The position numbers and the translations under genes are program-made. Below the pieces are notes generated by a model. It was not told where the DNA came from, ran no database searches, and saw only the letters and a list, made by a program, of their open reading frames with translations. From Subdoligranulum variabile (GTDB taxonomy: Bacteria; Bacillota; Clostridia; Oscillospirales; Ruminococcaceae), in assembly GCF_025152575.1 (NCBI RefSeq), contig NZ_CP102293.1:3180955-3244954 (forward strand): a stretch of DNA of 64,000 bases, read 5' to 3'. Below, piece by piece: positions 46,047-55,564 of this stretch. Numbering within the stretch: the stretch's first letter is position 1; every line of letters starts with the position of its first letter.

Positions 46047-47567
46047 ATGCTTCAATATATTGCTCCCGCTACCGGCTTGCTGTTTACGCTGGAAAACATC
46101 CTCTGGATCAACATCGGCGTATTTGTCGGTTCCGTATTCGCCGCAATTCCCGGCTTGAGCGTTATCCTCTGCGTAATTCTCTTTTTGCCGGTCACGTACA
46201 CCATGTCGGCTATTCCTGGCATGATGTTCCTGCTGGGCATCTATTGCGCCGGCGGTTATGGCGGAAGTGTGTCGGCAATTTTGATCAACACCCCCGGTAC
46301 GCCCCACGCCGCCGCTACCATGCTGGATGGTCACCCCCTTTCTCAGAAAGGGCGCACCAAGGCTGCTTTGAAAATCGCCCTTTACGCTTCCACTTTCGGC
46401 GGCGTCTTCTCGGCCCTCATGCTGCTTTTCCTGGGGCCACAGGTTGCCAAGGTAGCTGCCCAGCTTGGAACTCCCGAGTATTTCATGGTCTGCGTCTTCG
46501 GCCTCACCATCATTGCCGGTGTTTCCGGAAAAAGCATGATCCGCGGCATTATTTCCGCCTGTCTCGGTCTTTTGATTGCCTGCATCGGTTCCGATCCCAT
46601 GACCAGTTATGACCGATTTACCTTCGGCGTGCCCCGTCTGTACCTGGGATTGGATCTGGCTGTCTGTTTGATCGGTTTGTTCGCCCTTGTGGAAATTCTC
46701 TCCAAAGCAGAAAAGTGTCTCAGCGAACTGCATATGGATACCCGGAAAATCAAGGACGACGGCAAAATTACTAAAGATGAGTACAGGCGGATGATTCGTC
46801 CGGTTTTGATATCCTCCCTTATTGGCTCCATGGTGGGAATCATCCCTGGCACCGGTGCTTCGGAGGCATCCTGGTTCAGCTACAGCCAGACAAAAAACCT
46901 ATCCAAACACCCGGAAGAATTCGGGCACGGTTCGGTGGAAGGCATTGCCGCTGCCGAAGCGGCCAATAATGCCGTCACCGGTGCCACCCTGATTCCGCTG
47001 CTGACCCTGGGCATTCCCGGCGATGGTACCGTTGCCCTGATGCTGTCCGCCCTGATGATCAACGGCCTGAACCCTGGACTCTCTCTTTTCACCACGGATG
47101 GCGACATCATGTACGCTATTATGCTGGGGTTGATTCTGGTAAACTTGTTCATGCTGATACAGGGCCGATTCCTTACCTCTTTGTTCGCCAAAGTGGTTTC
47201 CATCCCCCAGGCTATCCTGACCCCAGTGATTGTCATTTTCTGCTTTGCCGGCGCCTACTCCGTAAACAACAACTACTTTGACGTGGGCGTGGCCTTGGTC
47301 TTTGCCGTGCTGGCCTGGGTGCTGCGCAAACTGGATATGCCCCCGGTTCCCATCCTGCTGGGCCTGGTACTGGGTAACATGACCGAAACCAACTTCCGCC
47401 GTGCCCTGCTGATTTCCAACGGCGACCCGTCCATCTTCTTCAGCAGTGTTTATTGCCTGATTTTCCTTGCCCTGATTGTGGTTGCCGTGGCGACCATCGT
47501 GCGTGGCAAGCTTATCGATCAAAAGAAGGCCCGCTCTGTGGCTGCGGCCGCCCCCAAGGAGGATTGA
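46047..47567 (+). CDS. tctA: tripartite transporter large permease TctA
   Basis: The 506-residue permease has 12 or so transmembrane helices and the two conserved TctA loops: GVFVGSVFAAIPGLSVIL with INTPGTPHAAATMLDGHPL (residues about 86-104), and the repeated half GSMVGIIPGTGASEASWFSYSQTK (about 259-282). It couples ligand uptake to a proton or sodium gradient. It is followed by the sulfatase gene four bases later, so the two are cotranslated. Confidence 0.95.
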   Translation: MLQYIAPATGLLFTLENILWINIGVFVGSVFAAIPGLSVILCVILFLPVTYTMSAIPGMMFLLGIYCAGGYGGSVSAILINTPGTPHAAATMLDGHPLSQKGRTKAALKIALYASTFGGVFSALMLLFLGPQVAKVAAQLGTPEYFMVCVFGLTIIAGVSGKSMIRGIISACLGLLIACIGSDPMTSYDRFTFGVPRLYLGLDLAVCLIGLFALVEILSKAEKCLSELHMDTRKIKDDGKITKDEYRRMIRPVLISSLIGSMVGIIPGTGASEASWFSYSQTKNLSKHPEEFGHGSVEGIAAAEAANNAVTGATLIPLLTLGIPGDGTVALMLSALMINGLNPGLSLFTTDGDIMYAIMLGLILVNLFMLIQGRFLTSLFAKVVSIPQAILTPVIVIFCFAGAYSVNNNYFDVGVALVFAVLAWVLRKLDMPPVPILLGLVLGNMTETNFRRALLISNGDPSIFFSSVYCLIFLALIVVAVATIVRGKLIDQKKARSVAAAAPKED

Positions 47568-47571
47568 CCCC

Positions 47572-48930
47572 ATGCCCCACAATATTATTTTTTACTTCAG
47601 TGACCAACAGCGTTGGGACACCTGTGGATGCTTTGGCCAACCGCTGAACATCACCCCTCACCTGGACCAACTCGCCCGGGAAGGCGTCAAGTTCGACAAC
47701 GCCTTTTCCCCTCAGCCGGTCTGCGGCCCCTGCCGAGCCCTGTTTCAGACTGGGAAATATCCCACAGAGACCGGCTGTTTCCGCAACAACATTATGCTCC
47801 CCTCTCATATCAAAACCTTGGCAAACTATATTGAAGACGCCGGTTATGAAACCGCCTACATCGGGAAATGGCATTTGGCCAGTGACGGGGAACTGGAAAA
47901 AGCTCCTACCATCGACCACACCATCACCGCTGTGCCCCGGGAATTACGGGGCGGCTATACTGGATATTGGCGTGCTGCCGACGTGCTGGAGTTTACCTCC
48001 CACGGGTACGATGGGTATGTCTTTGACGAAAACAACCGCCGCATCGATTTCAAGGGCTACCGAGCCGATTGTATCAACGACATGGCCCTGGAGTTTTTGG
48101 ATGTCTACGACGGTAAGAAACCTTTCTTCATGACGGTATCTCAGATTGAGCCACACCATCAGAACGACCACAACCACTATGAGGGCCCACATGGTTCCAA
48201 AGAACGCTTTGCCAATTTTGTTCTTCCTCATGATTTGGAGGTATTGGGCGGCAATGCGGCCGAAGAGTATCCTGACTATCTGGGACAGTGCGCCAGCCTG
48301 GACGAAAACCTGGGCCGTTTGATTGCCAAACTGAAGGAAAAGGGCCTGTACGAAAACACCGTTATTATTTATGCTTCTGATCACGGCTCTCATTTCAAAA
48401 CACGCAACACCGATAATCATCTTAACGGGTACGACGATTATAAGCGAAGCTGTCACGATGGCGCTCTCCATGTACCGTTGGTCATTGCCGGGGGTCCCTA
48501 CCGGGGTGGTGTATCCGTGGAGGAACTAGTCAGCACCGAGAGCCTGCCCAAGACCATTCTGGCCTTGGCCGGTGTGAATGTGGGTAATGCCATGATTGGA
48601 GAGAACCTGCTTGACGTGGTACAAAAAAAGACCGATAATAGATCCAACCAGGTATTTGCACAGATTTCGGAGAGCCGTGTAGGCCGCTGCGTGCGTACCC
48701 CGGAGTATTTGTATTCTGTGTACGCTCCCGGCGTCAACGGCGGAGAAGTAGCCGCAGCAGATACCTATGCAGACGATTTTCTCTATGATCTGAAAGTGGA
48801 TCCCTGGCAGCTTCAGAATGTGGTGCGGGATTCCCGCTATACGGCCATCAAACGGGATCTGCGGAGCCGCTTGCTGGACTGGATCGAGAGCGCGGAAGGT
48901 TATCGTCCCACGATTTTGGACGAGGAGTAA
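47572..48930 (+). CDS. sulfatase
   Basis: The 452-residue protein belongs to the alkaline-phosphatase/sulfatase superfamily. Metal and catalytic features are IIFYFSDQQRWDT near the N-terminus and PVCGPCRALFQTGKYPTETG (residues about 43-62), the C-x-P-x-R formylglycine motif with Cys where Ser is usual in the fourth position. YIGKWHL, and VIIYASDHGSHFKT with the D-H metal ligands, complete the site. It has no signal peptide, so substrates would be desulfated inside the cell after uptake. It needs a formylglycine-generating (anSME-type) enzyme, not found in this window. Confidence 0.93.
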   Translation: MPHNIIFYFSDQQRWDTCGCFGQPLNITPHLDQLAREGVKFDNAFSPQPVCGPCRALFQTGKYPTETGCFRNNIMLPSHIKTLANYIEDAGYETAYIGKWHLASDGELEKAPTIDHTITAVPRELRGGYTGYWRAADVLEFTSHGYDGYVFDENNRRIDFKGYRADCINDMALEFLDVYDGKKPFFMTVSQIEPHHQNDHNHYEGPHGSKERFANFVLPHDLEVLGGNAAEEYPDYLGQCASLDENLGRLIAKLKEKGLYENTVIIYASDHGSHFKTRNTDNHLNGYDDYKRSCHDGALHVPLVIAGGPYRGGVSVEELVSTESLPKTILALAGVNVGNAMIGENLLDVVQKKTDNRSNQVFAQISESRVGRCVRTPEYLYSVYAPGVNGGEVAAADTYADDFLYDLKVDPWQLQNVVRDSRYTAIKRDLRSRLLDWIESAEGYRPTILDEE

Positions 48931-48936
48931 TGGCGT

Positions 48937-50055
48937 ATGGGAGCTTCGGACAAAAAGTCACAGCAGGTGTATCGATGGCTGCTGGCATATATTGATGAGA
49001 ACAAGTTTTCCAACACCCAGAAGCTCCCATCCGAAAATGCTTTGTGCCGACGGCTGGGGACAAGCCGTGAAACGGTGCGTACCGCTCTGGATCAGCTTCT
49101 GCAGGAGGGGCTGATCCGCAAAATCCGTGGCAGTGGTACCTACTTCAACAAGGACGCTGCCATGTCCCGAGATCTTGGTAGCGCCGGTGCCCCCTGGAAA
49201 ATCGGTCTTATTTTGCAGGGGCAGGACACCGATGCCAACACCGAACTGATAGAGGGTGTCAAAAGCGTATTGTTTCCTGACCAGGTTGAACTGCGCGTCT
49301 TTTTGACGGATAACAAATTTTCCAATGAGCGACGCTGTCTGCAAACAGTTATGCGTCAGAATTTTCAAGGATTTATTGTAGACGGCGTCAAAGCCAGTCT
49401 GCTCAACCCCAATATGGATTGTTACCAGGAATTGCAGCGCAAGCGTATCCCGGTTATTTTCTACAATAATTATTACAAAACGTTGCGCTATCCCCGGGTC
49501 ACCGTCAACGATACGCTCTGTGCCGACCGTTTGATTCACTTGCTCATCCAGGCCGGTCACCGGCATATTGCCGGCATCTTTGTGTACGACAATTACCAAA
49601 GTATTGCAAAGTTTCAGGGAATGGCCATGGCGCTCCAAAAATCCGGCGTGGAATTCCAGGACGACTACATCAAGTGGTGCGTTTCCAACGAAGCACATGA
49701 TCAAAGCTTTACTCGTGCCATTGAAAAGTTCCTGAAAGGCCTGCCCAAGTGCACTGCCATTGTATGCTGCAACTATATGATCTACAAACTGGTGCGTCAA
49801 GTGCTGGACAGCAAAGGCAAACGGATACCGGAAGACTATTCCCTGGTATGCTTTGACTACTCTGGCAATGACTGGGAAGAAGAAGGAATCACCTGTTCGG
49901 TGCATCAGGGATATACCATCGGCAGCAAGGTTGCGTCACAACTGATGAAGATGATTCATCGCCGGGATTATGAGCAATACGATTATTCCCTGGTTTTGCA
50001 GCCTACCATCCATGTGGGTACCTCAATTCAAGATCTCACCTCCCCCAAAACATAA
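48937..50055 (+). CDS. GntR/LacI hybrid transcriptional regulator
   Basis: The 372-residue protein has an N-terminal GntR winged helix-turn-helix (KLPSENALCRRLGTSRETVRTALDQLLQEGLIRKIRGSG, near residues 28-66) and a C-terminal LacI-type periplasmic-binding sensor domain (LIQAGHRHIAGIFVYDNYQSIAKFQGMAMAL, LVCFDYSGNDWEEEGITCSVHQ). AraR has this domain order and binds a sugar. It is the last gene of the tctCBA-sulfatase operon, with 6 bp to the sulfatase, and probably responds to the operon's substrate or its desulfated product. Confidence 0.9.
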   Translation: MGASDKKSQQVYRWLLAYIDENKFSNTQKLPSENALCRRLGTSRETVRTALDQLLQEGLIRKIRGSGTYFNKDAAMSRDLGSAGAPWKIGLILQGQDTDANTELIEGVKSVLFPDQVELRVFLTDNKFSNERRCLQTVMRQNFQGFIVDGVKASLLNPNMDCYQELQRKRIPVIFYNNYYKTLRYPRVTVNDTLCADRLIHLLIQAGHRHIAGIFVYDNYQSIAKFQGMAMALQKSGVEFQDDYIKWCVSNEAHDQSFTRAIEKFLKGLPKCTAIVCCNYMIYKLVRQVLDSKGKRIPEDYSLVCFDYSGNDWEEEGITCSVHQGYTIGSKVASQLMKMIHRRDYEQYDYSLVLQPTIHVGTSIQDLTSPKT

Positions 50056-50102
50056 AAAGGAAGTGGCTCACCGATTAAAATCGGCGGGCCGCTTCCTTTT
50101 TT
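50056..50102 (+). terminator. terminator of the tct-sulfatase-gntR operon
   Basis: A long imperfect stem (AAAAGGAAG at 50056-50064 and the AACCGATT/AATCGG core through CTTCCTTTT) ends in T6. It separates the operon from convergent hxlR. Confidence 0.88.
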
Positions 50103-50119
50103 GCTGAAACAGAACAGCA

Positions 50120-50464
50120 TTATAAACGATTCTTTTCTCCCCATTCACACATCTGGTCCAGAATGGGAATCAAAGATTGTCCTCGCAAGGTCAGGCTGTA
50201 CTCCACCTTGGGCGGAATCTGGGGATATTCCTCTCGATGCACCAACTGGTCGGTTTCCAATTCTTTCAGGGTTGCACTCAGTGTTTTATAGGAAATGGCG
50301 CCGATATATTTTTTCATTTCATTAAAGCGCACCACACCGAAAGTCATCAGGGTATACAGGATGGTCATCTTATACTTGCCCTGAATCAGTGACAAAGTAT
50401 AACTGAATCCTGTATCAGCCAAATTGGCGGTTGCAATACATATCTGATATTTCTGTGGATCCAT
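50120..50464 (-). CDS. HxlR-family transcriptional regulator
   Basis: The 114-residue winged helix protein has the HxlR marks near the N-terminus (SLIQGKYKMTILYTLMTFGVVRFNEMKKYIGAISYKTLSATLKELETDQLVHREEYPQIPPKVEY). AAAGGAGA precedes the ATG at 50464. It is divergent from a flavodoxin-type reductase; HxlR regulators commonly respond to thiol or quinone stress through Cys, and one Cys (ICIATA) lies near the N-terminus and one near the C-terminus. An operator candidate lies between the two genes. Confidence 0.92.
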   Translation of the reverse strand: MDPQKYQICIATANLADTGFSYTLSLIQGKYKMTILYTLMTFGVVRFNEMKKYIGAISYKTLSATLKELETDQLVHREEYPQIPPKVEYSLTLRGQSLIPILDQMCEWGEKNRL

Positions 50465-50490
50465 GGCACACTCTCCTTTAGGTAAGTATT

Positions 50491-50536
50491 GTACGTAAAT
50501 GTGCGTACTTGTCAAATTTCCAGTTCTTGCTATGAT
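50491..50536 (+). promoter_or_regulatory. promoter and HxlR operator candidate for the FMN reductase
   Basis: GTACG-N8-CGTAC (50491-50508) is an inverted repeat that abuts TTGTCA (50509-50514). The -10 TATGAT lies 16 bases later (50531-50536). A GTAAGTA half-site at 50482-50488 precedes it, similar to HxlR-type sites. Binding would cover the -35 region. Confidence 0.6.
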
Positions 50537-50587
50537 TGTAAGAGAACGATCACAAAAAGTCAAATTCATTCCAACAGGAGGTTTATT

Positions 50588-51133
50588 ATGAGCAAGAAGA
50601 TTGTTGTAATTACCGGCAGTCCCCGTAAATCCGGAAACAGTTTTGCCATGACGGACAGTTTTATCCAGGCAGCTCAGGCCAAAGGCCATACGGTAACCCG
50701 CTTTGATGCGGCCATGATGCAAATCGACGGTTGCCGCGCCTGCGAGACCTGCTTCAAAACCGGGAAAGCCTGTTCTTTTGATGACGATTTCAATCTTATT
50801 GCTCCGGCGATACTGGAAGCGGATGTTCTTGTCTTCACTATGCCGGTCTACTGGTATTCCATCCCTTCCCAAATCAAGGGTGTGATTGATCGGCTCTATT
50901 CCCTGGTGGTTGGTGGCAAAAATATCGCCGGCAAGGAATGTGCCTTGATTGCCTGCTGCGAGGAGGAAGAGCCCTCCGTTCTGGATGGCGTGCGTATTCC
51001 TATGGAACGCACCGCCGCCCTGAACCAGTGGAAGATGGTGGGTGAAGTGCTGGTTCCGGGTGTTCTGAAGTTGGGTGACATTGACAAAACCGACGGTTGC
51101 CAGCAGGCCGCCGCCTTGGCAGACAACCTTTGA
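50588..51133 (+). CDS. flavodoxin-family NADPH-dependent FMN reductase
   Basis: The 181-residue protein has the FMN loop VVITGSPRKSGNSFAM, a Cys cluster GCRACETCFKTGKACSF (C-x2-C-x2-C-x5-C), and the flavin-contacting VFTMPVYWYSIPSQIKGVIDRLY, all as in the iron-sulfur-flavoprotein-like FMN_red family. AGGAGG lies 6 bases before the ATG. It is divergent from hxlR and probably derepressed with redox stress. Confidence 0.9.
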   Translation: MSKKIVVITGSPRKSGNSFAMTDSFIQAAQAKGHTVTRFDAAMMQIDGCRACETCFKTGKACSFDDDFNLIAPAILEADVLVFTMPVYWYSIPSQIKGVIDRLYSLVVGGKNIAGKECALIACCEEEEPSVLDGVRIPMERTAALNQWKMVGEVLVPGVLKLGDIDKTDGCQQAAALADNL

Positions 51134-51229
51134 ATTTTAGGAAACAGTAAATGAAACGAATTGTCATTACTGAGATATCCCTTCGTTTGATTACTTCCCC
51201 TGAGGCGTAACCCTCACAGAAAACGAAAG

Positions 51230-51269
51230 GCCTTGCGGTGAGAGATTTTCTTTCTCCGCAAGGCTTTTT
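51230..51269 (+). terminator. terminator behind the FMN reductase
   Basis: GCCTTGCGG (51230-51238) pairs exactly with CCGCAAGGC (51256-51264), followed by T5. Confidence 0.82.
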
Positions 51270-51307
51270 ATCGTTTCGGCCTTCCTAAGCCGGAGGCAGA
51301 ATGTTGT

Positions 51308-52337
51308 TTACTTTTCGATCTTCTGGTTGCCCGTTGACCATACATGCGCATCTTTTGCTGCCGTTGCGGTGTTCTGAGCCATCACACCCACCAGATTATG
51401 CGGCAGATAGGCTTCTTCCAGATATCCGACTTCTTCCGGCGTCAGAATGAGCCCCGTCGCTTTGGCAGCCCCTTCCACATGGTGGAACTTGGTGGCGCCC
51501 ACAACAGGGGCTGTCACCTTGGTCAGCAGCCATGCCAGAGAGATTTCCGTCATGGTCGCGCCCCTTTTTTTCGCCAGCTCTGCCACCCGACGGATAATGA
51601 CACCATCCTGCTGTGCCGTGGCATCATATTTGAACTTGGCGTAACTGTCCTCTTCCAGACGTCTGGACGTTTCGCCAGGATGCTTGGAAAGCCGCCCGCC
51701 GGCCAGAGCGCTGTAGGGCGTCATGGCGATATTGTCCTCGGCGCAGAGCTTGGCCATCTCCCGCTCTTCCTCTCGGAAAATCAGGTTGTAATGCCCTTGA
51801 ACAGAAATGAATTTGGCAAAGCCCTCTTTTTCCGCCAACGCATTGGCCTTGGCCAACTGGTAGGCAAAACAATTAGAGATACCAATATATCGAACTTTTC
51901 CTGCCTTCACCACACGGTTCAGACCGTCCATAATGTCATAGAGCGGCGTTTGGTAATCCCACATATGGTAAATATACAGATCGATATGATCCATTCCCAG
52001 ATTTTTCAGGCTGGTATTGACCATTCGCTCAATATGTTGCTGCCCCGAAATGCCATTCTGAATCTCTTCCTGCGTACGGGGCAGGAACTTAGTGGCCAAT
52101 ACCACATCCTCCCGCCGGGCAAAAGCACGCAGGGCTCTGCCCACATACTGTTCACTGGTACCGCTCTGATATGCAATGATTGATTCCCAGTTCCAGGCCA
52201 TGCCTGATGATTTCACGGGAATGCCTCTCGTCCAGCGTCCAACTGTGCTGACCACGTTTGGCATCTCCAAAACCCATACAGCCCATACAAATACGGGAGA
52301 CATTCAAATCCGAATTTCCCAGTTTTGTGTATTGCAT
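51308..52337 (-). pseudogene. aldo/keto reductase, inactivated by a 14-base deletion
   Basis: The N-terminal 53 residues (MQYTKLGNSDLNVSRICMGC through EIIRHGLELGIN) lie in one frame. The body resumes in another frame as IAYQSGTSEQYVGRAL and runs to the stop at 51308. In related reductases GIN is followed by F-F-D-T-A. Fourteen bases, including the catalytic Asp codon of the AKR tetrad (Asp-Tyr-Lys-His), are missing at about 52178, which also shifts the frame. The Tyr (AIAYQ), Lys (VVLATKF) and His (YIYHMW) remain. AGAGGG precedes the ATG at 52337. It should be inactive. Confidence 0.85.
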
Positions 52338-52615
52338 ATCATTGCCCTCTTTTCAGATTGTCAAGCCGGATTTCAACCAACTTGCTTATGGAGGATTGCT
52401 GTTTTTCAATCCACGGGTTCAAGATTTCCCCCAACTTCCGATCACACCCATCCGCACCGCGTCAGACTGGAATGCGCGGGAAATTTGGTGCGTGACGCCG
52501 GAGCAGGAAATGATCAAGGCTTACCGCTGCACAGCAGATACTTTACCCAAGTTCCTCGTATGATCCTCGTGCTTACTATAAAAACAAAGTTTTCTTGCAG
52601 GGATTTATATAACAT

Positions 52616-53164
52616 TTAGTCCAGCTTGCCAAACGACATACATTTGCCCAGGACATCTCCTGTGGCCAAATATTCGTAGGTTGGCATCTCAAACAGAACC
52701 GGCTTGAGAAGATGGTAGTTGATTTTTCCGGTTTCTGTCAAAATGTTTTCTTCCGCATAGGTTCGTTCAACCTTGCAGATAAAAGACTCAAAGCCTTCCG
52801 TTACATAAGTATCCACCACCTCGCATTCCATGACCACCGGAGCCTGAGCAATCATCGGTACTCCGGCATCGTCCACAGTGCAGTCAAAGAGTTGGGACTT
52901 GTCCGCCTTGGCCCCGCTGATGCAGCCTGCCCGGTCCGCCTTGGCCAACAGAAGTTCATCCACGATATTTATGGATAACTTTCCCGTTTCTTTGATTCCC
53001 TGATTGGTGTAATGCAGTTTTGCCAGGCTGACCATAACACGATCATGGCCAATGATCCCTACATGCCCCACCAGAGCCCAATTCGGTTTTCCATGCACCA
53101 TCGTTCCCACCACGACCAGCGGTGTAGGATAAAGAGCCAGCGCATTTCCAATTTGTTTCTTCAT
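52616..53164 (-). CDS. flavin reductase family protein (flavoredoxin-like)
   Basis: The 182-residue FMN-binding split-barrel protein has the reductase pattern KKQIGNALALYPTPLVVVGTMVHGKPNW, then GHDRVMVSLAKLHYTNQGIKETGKLSINIV. The family reduces or binds FMN and serves monooxygenases or flavoredoxin electron transfer. It belongs to a minus-strand run that includes the DUF4405 protein and the flavodoxin lipoprotein. AGGATTC-like purine tract precedes the ATG. Confidence 0.88.
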   Translation of the reverse strand: MKKQIGNALALYPTPLVVVGTMVHGKPNWALVGHVGIIGHDRVMVSLAKLHYTNQGIKETGKLSINIVDELLLAKADRAGCISGAKADKSQLFDCTVDDAGVPMIAQAPVVMECEVVDTYVTEGFESFICKVERTYAEENILTETGKINYHLLKPVLFEMPTYEYLATGDVLGKCMSFGKLD

Positions 53165-53222
53165 AGTAAGAATCCTCCCGATTCATATGTTTTATATTGC
53201 TTCCACTTACTGCTGTACCGAT

Positions 53223-53933
53223 TTATGAGGGGCGCTCTTTCCCGGTTTGTCTGGTAGGATCTAGGCGCATTTTCCTCAGCAGGTGGCCGCCGTAGTGGGA
53301 AAGAAACATGCAGGATCCCGCCATGGCAAGATAATCCAGATAAAACAGTGGCACAGGCTCCTCGAAATCCAGAAAAACGAATTGTGTCTGTACCAACATA
53401 TAGGTCAACAGATTTCGTTTTGCAAAAACCGTAAGGCCGTAAAGGGCAATGGACGCACTCATCAGGCGTAGCACCGCACTGCGTTTCGGGGATGCTTTCC
53501 CTATCCGGAGCTCTTTTCTTGCAACACCGATGAAAATGTCCCAATGCATTCCAAGATGCAGTGCCATGACGACAAATCCCCAGTAAGAAGACGCCATATG
53601 AAGCAATCGCGCCATCGCAGTTCCCCCCTGAAGATGTAAAAAGGCAAAAACATGGTTGGACAGCAGGATTCCACTGATCATCAGGCAAATCATAGCGGAC
53701 AACACGGCAAAATCCAAAAGAATCTGCGCCATGCGAAACAGGGTGCAGGGGCCGCTGAAAAGCGTCTTATACCAATTCCAATTGAGGATGTGATGAACGA
53801 TAAAGAGGACAAACATGGCTGCCCCCACCCATTCGTGGGCAAGATTTCCCCAAAACTGATATCCCATCAAAAAAAGCAACGCCAGGCTCATCAACGCATC
53901 CACAAGCATTTTTATATGTGCTTTTGGTTTCAC
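53223..53933 (-). CDS. DUF4405 membrane protein (possible cytochrome b-like)
   Basis: The 236-residue protein has four or five transmembrane helices with regularly spaced His residues ([12 protein letters not shown] and [41 protein letters not shown]). This pattern matches DUF4405 and resembles diheme cytochrome b subunits. Heme or quinone binding is inference. It precedes the flavin reductase gene on the same strand, and a flavodoxin lipoprotein gene lies immediately upstream, fitting a short membrane electron-transfer chain. Confidence 0.85.
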
Positions 53934-53955
53934 AATCTTGCCCTCCTTTCTTGGT

Positions 53956-54645
53956 TTACCTGTTCAACGCCAACTCCTCCAGCCACGAAGTGATGTGGGC
54001 CTGTTCATCCTCCAGCTCACTTTCTGTAAGAGCCAGGCCTTCCAGCATCGTTGCACCGACTGCACTCTCCTCCATACCAGCCAGACTTCTGCCGAAACCG
54101 CCGCTGGCGCTGGTATTGAATGGAATCAGCGTTTTGCCGGTAAAATCGTACGATTCCAGAAAGGTGTAGACCGCCATAGGGGCATCACTCCACCAGTTAG
54201 GATAGCCTACAAAAACCGTATCGTAGCTGTCCCAGTTTTCCACCTGCCCGTTCAGTTCGGGACGAGCCTCTTCGCTTTGCTCCTGCTGAGCAATATCCAA
54301 AAGTTCGTTATAATCATCGGTGTAAGGCACCGCCGTTGCAATCTCAAAGAGGTTTCCGCCGGTTTCCTGTGCAATGAGTTCCGCCATCCTGCGGGTATTG
54401 CCAGACCAGGAGAAATACGCCACCAGCGTACCGCCGGGCTTCACCGATTCAGAGGAGGCCGCATCGTGAGCAGATTCCGGGATCGCGTCGGATGCAGGCT
54501 CTTCCGCTGGAGCCGAAGAAAGCGACGCAGAAACGGCCGGAGCTTGTGAAGCGGAATTTTCCTCGGAACCGGTATTTTGCTCCCCACAGGCAACGAGTGA
54601 AACCATTAGCAACACAGCAAACAAAACAGACAGTGTTTTTTTCAT
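53956..54645 (-). CDS. flavodoxin-domain lipoprotein
   Basis: The 229-residue protein has a lipoprotein signal ([13 protein letters not shown], lipobox V-A-C). A low-complexity Ala/Ser/Glu/Pro linker (about residues 25-68) follows, then a flavodoxin domain: [19 protein letters not shown] (FMN phosphate loop), [19 protein letters not shown] (flavin stacking Trp/Tyr). Anchoring outside the membrane is unusual for a flavodoxin but known in gut Firmicutes. It starts 22 bp upstream of the DUF4405 gene in the operon direction, so electrons may pass through it (inference). Confidence 0.9.
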
Positions 54646-54765
54646 AAGATTCTCTCCTTTCCTACCAGACTCAAAGGCAACACAGGTTTTCTCCGCCTTG
54701 CTTTTGAATTCCGGCGGTCAACGGTCCGACCCGAAGAAACATGGCACGGAATCACTCCTACAGAA

Positions 54766-55224
54766 TCACGGCAGTCGCTTCCCCAACTCATAGGCCTGCT
54801 GGGGATAGGAGGAGAGCTTCGTTGTGGACGGTGTTCCACACCCATACCCTAATACCATACCCATATCCTCCAGATTCAGATAACGCACCAAAGTCTTATA
54901 ATGGGCCTCCAGCGCTTCAAACGTCCAGCTATCCGCATTCCAGGCTGCGGTAAGAAGTGCAGATTTCATTCCTTTCTGCTGGATGGAACTGTTGAAAGCA
55001 CAAAAACGGTCGATCATCGCTTTCAGCTGGGCAGACATGCCATAATAATACAGCGGCGTCACAAACACCATCATATCAGCGTCCAGGATTTTAGGGCGAA
55101 TGGACTCCACATCGTCCTTTTGGATGCAGGGCCCTTCATACCGCAGGAAGACTTTGTCGCTGTATTCCTTTCCCGCATTTTCTACCAGGTCATACACTGT
55201 TTTGGTATTCTCGTAGGTAATCAT
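54766..55224 (-). CDS. chimeric ORF: ligase-like N-terminus fused to FMN reductase fragment
   Basis: The 152-residue frame begins MITYENTKTVYDLVENAGKE with YSDKVFLRYE following, which resembles the opening of AMP-dependent acyl-CoA synthetases. After residue 31 it becomes CIQKDDVESIRPKILDADMMVFVTPLYYYGMSAQLKAMIDRF, the middle and C-terminal part of an NADPH-dependent FMN reductase. The reductase P-loop and Cys-rich first half are missing, and only a stub of the ligase is present. AGGAGGAAACAG before the ATG belongs to the ligase-like start. It looks like a deletion product; it should lack full flavin binding. Confidence 0.7.
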   Translation of the reverse strand: MITYENTKTVYDLVENAGKEYSDKVFLRYEGPCIQKDDVESIRPKILDADMMVFVTPLYYYGMSAQLKAMIDRFCAFNSSIQQKGMKSALLTAAWNADSWTFEALEAHYKTLVRYLNLEDMGMVLGYGCGTPSTTKLSSYPQQAYELGKRLP

Positions 55225-55564
55225 CTGTTTCCTCCTGAATGTATCATACCGTGTACCCAATTGTCTGTTTGACCATCTGTTCATTTTTTCTCAATCTTGC
55301 GCCTTTTTTTCGAGGCGCTACCGTTGAGTATACCACACAAAACCGCAAATGTCCTTTAACAAATGTACAAATTATTGAATTGTGATCAATTTTTGGAAGA
55401 TTACAAAAAATTTACCTAAATAATTTGAATATTATTCTGCAGGTTCCACAAAAATTTCAGCTGCCAAAAAATCCTCTGGCCCTGTATTTTGCAGAAAGAC
55501 CGCACAGGCAGCAAAAAGCCCAGGCCGTAGCCTGGGCTTTTGAAAAGTGGAATCGGTTGTTGGG
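55225..55564. other. AT-rich intergenic region
   Basis: Between the chimeric gene and the ferritin-like gene I see no reading frame. It holds a small GCGCCT/AGGCGC hairpin (55299-55318), a TATACT-like box upstream of the chimeric gene, and the terminator described next. Confidence 0.6.
55514..55541 (-). terminator. terminator of the ferritin-like gene
   Basis: AAAAGCCCAGGC (55514-55525) and its exact complement (55530-55541) form a stem with a 4-base loop. The minus-strand side is followed by a T-rich tract. Confidence 0.85.

Noticed and set aside
52340..52563. Plus-strand reading frame of about 100 residues overlapping the aldo/keto reductase start and the gap after it
   Set aside because: The first part is antisense to conserved reductase sequence, there is no ribosome binding site at the start, and no family is recognisable in the remainder.
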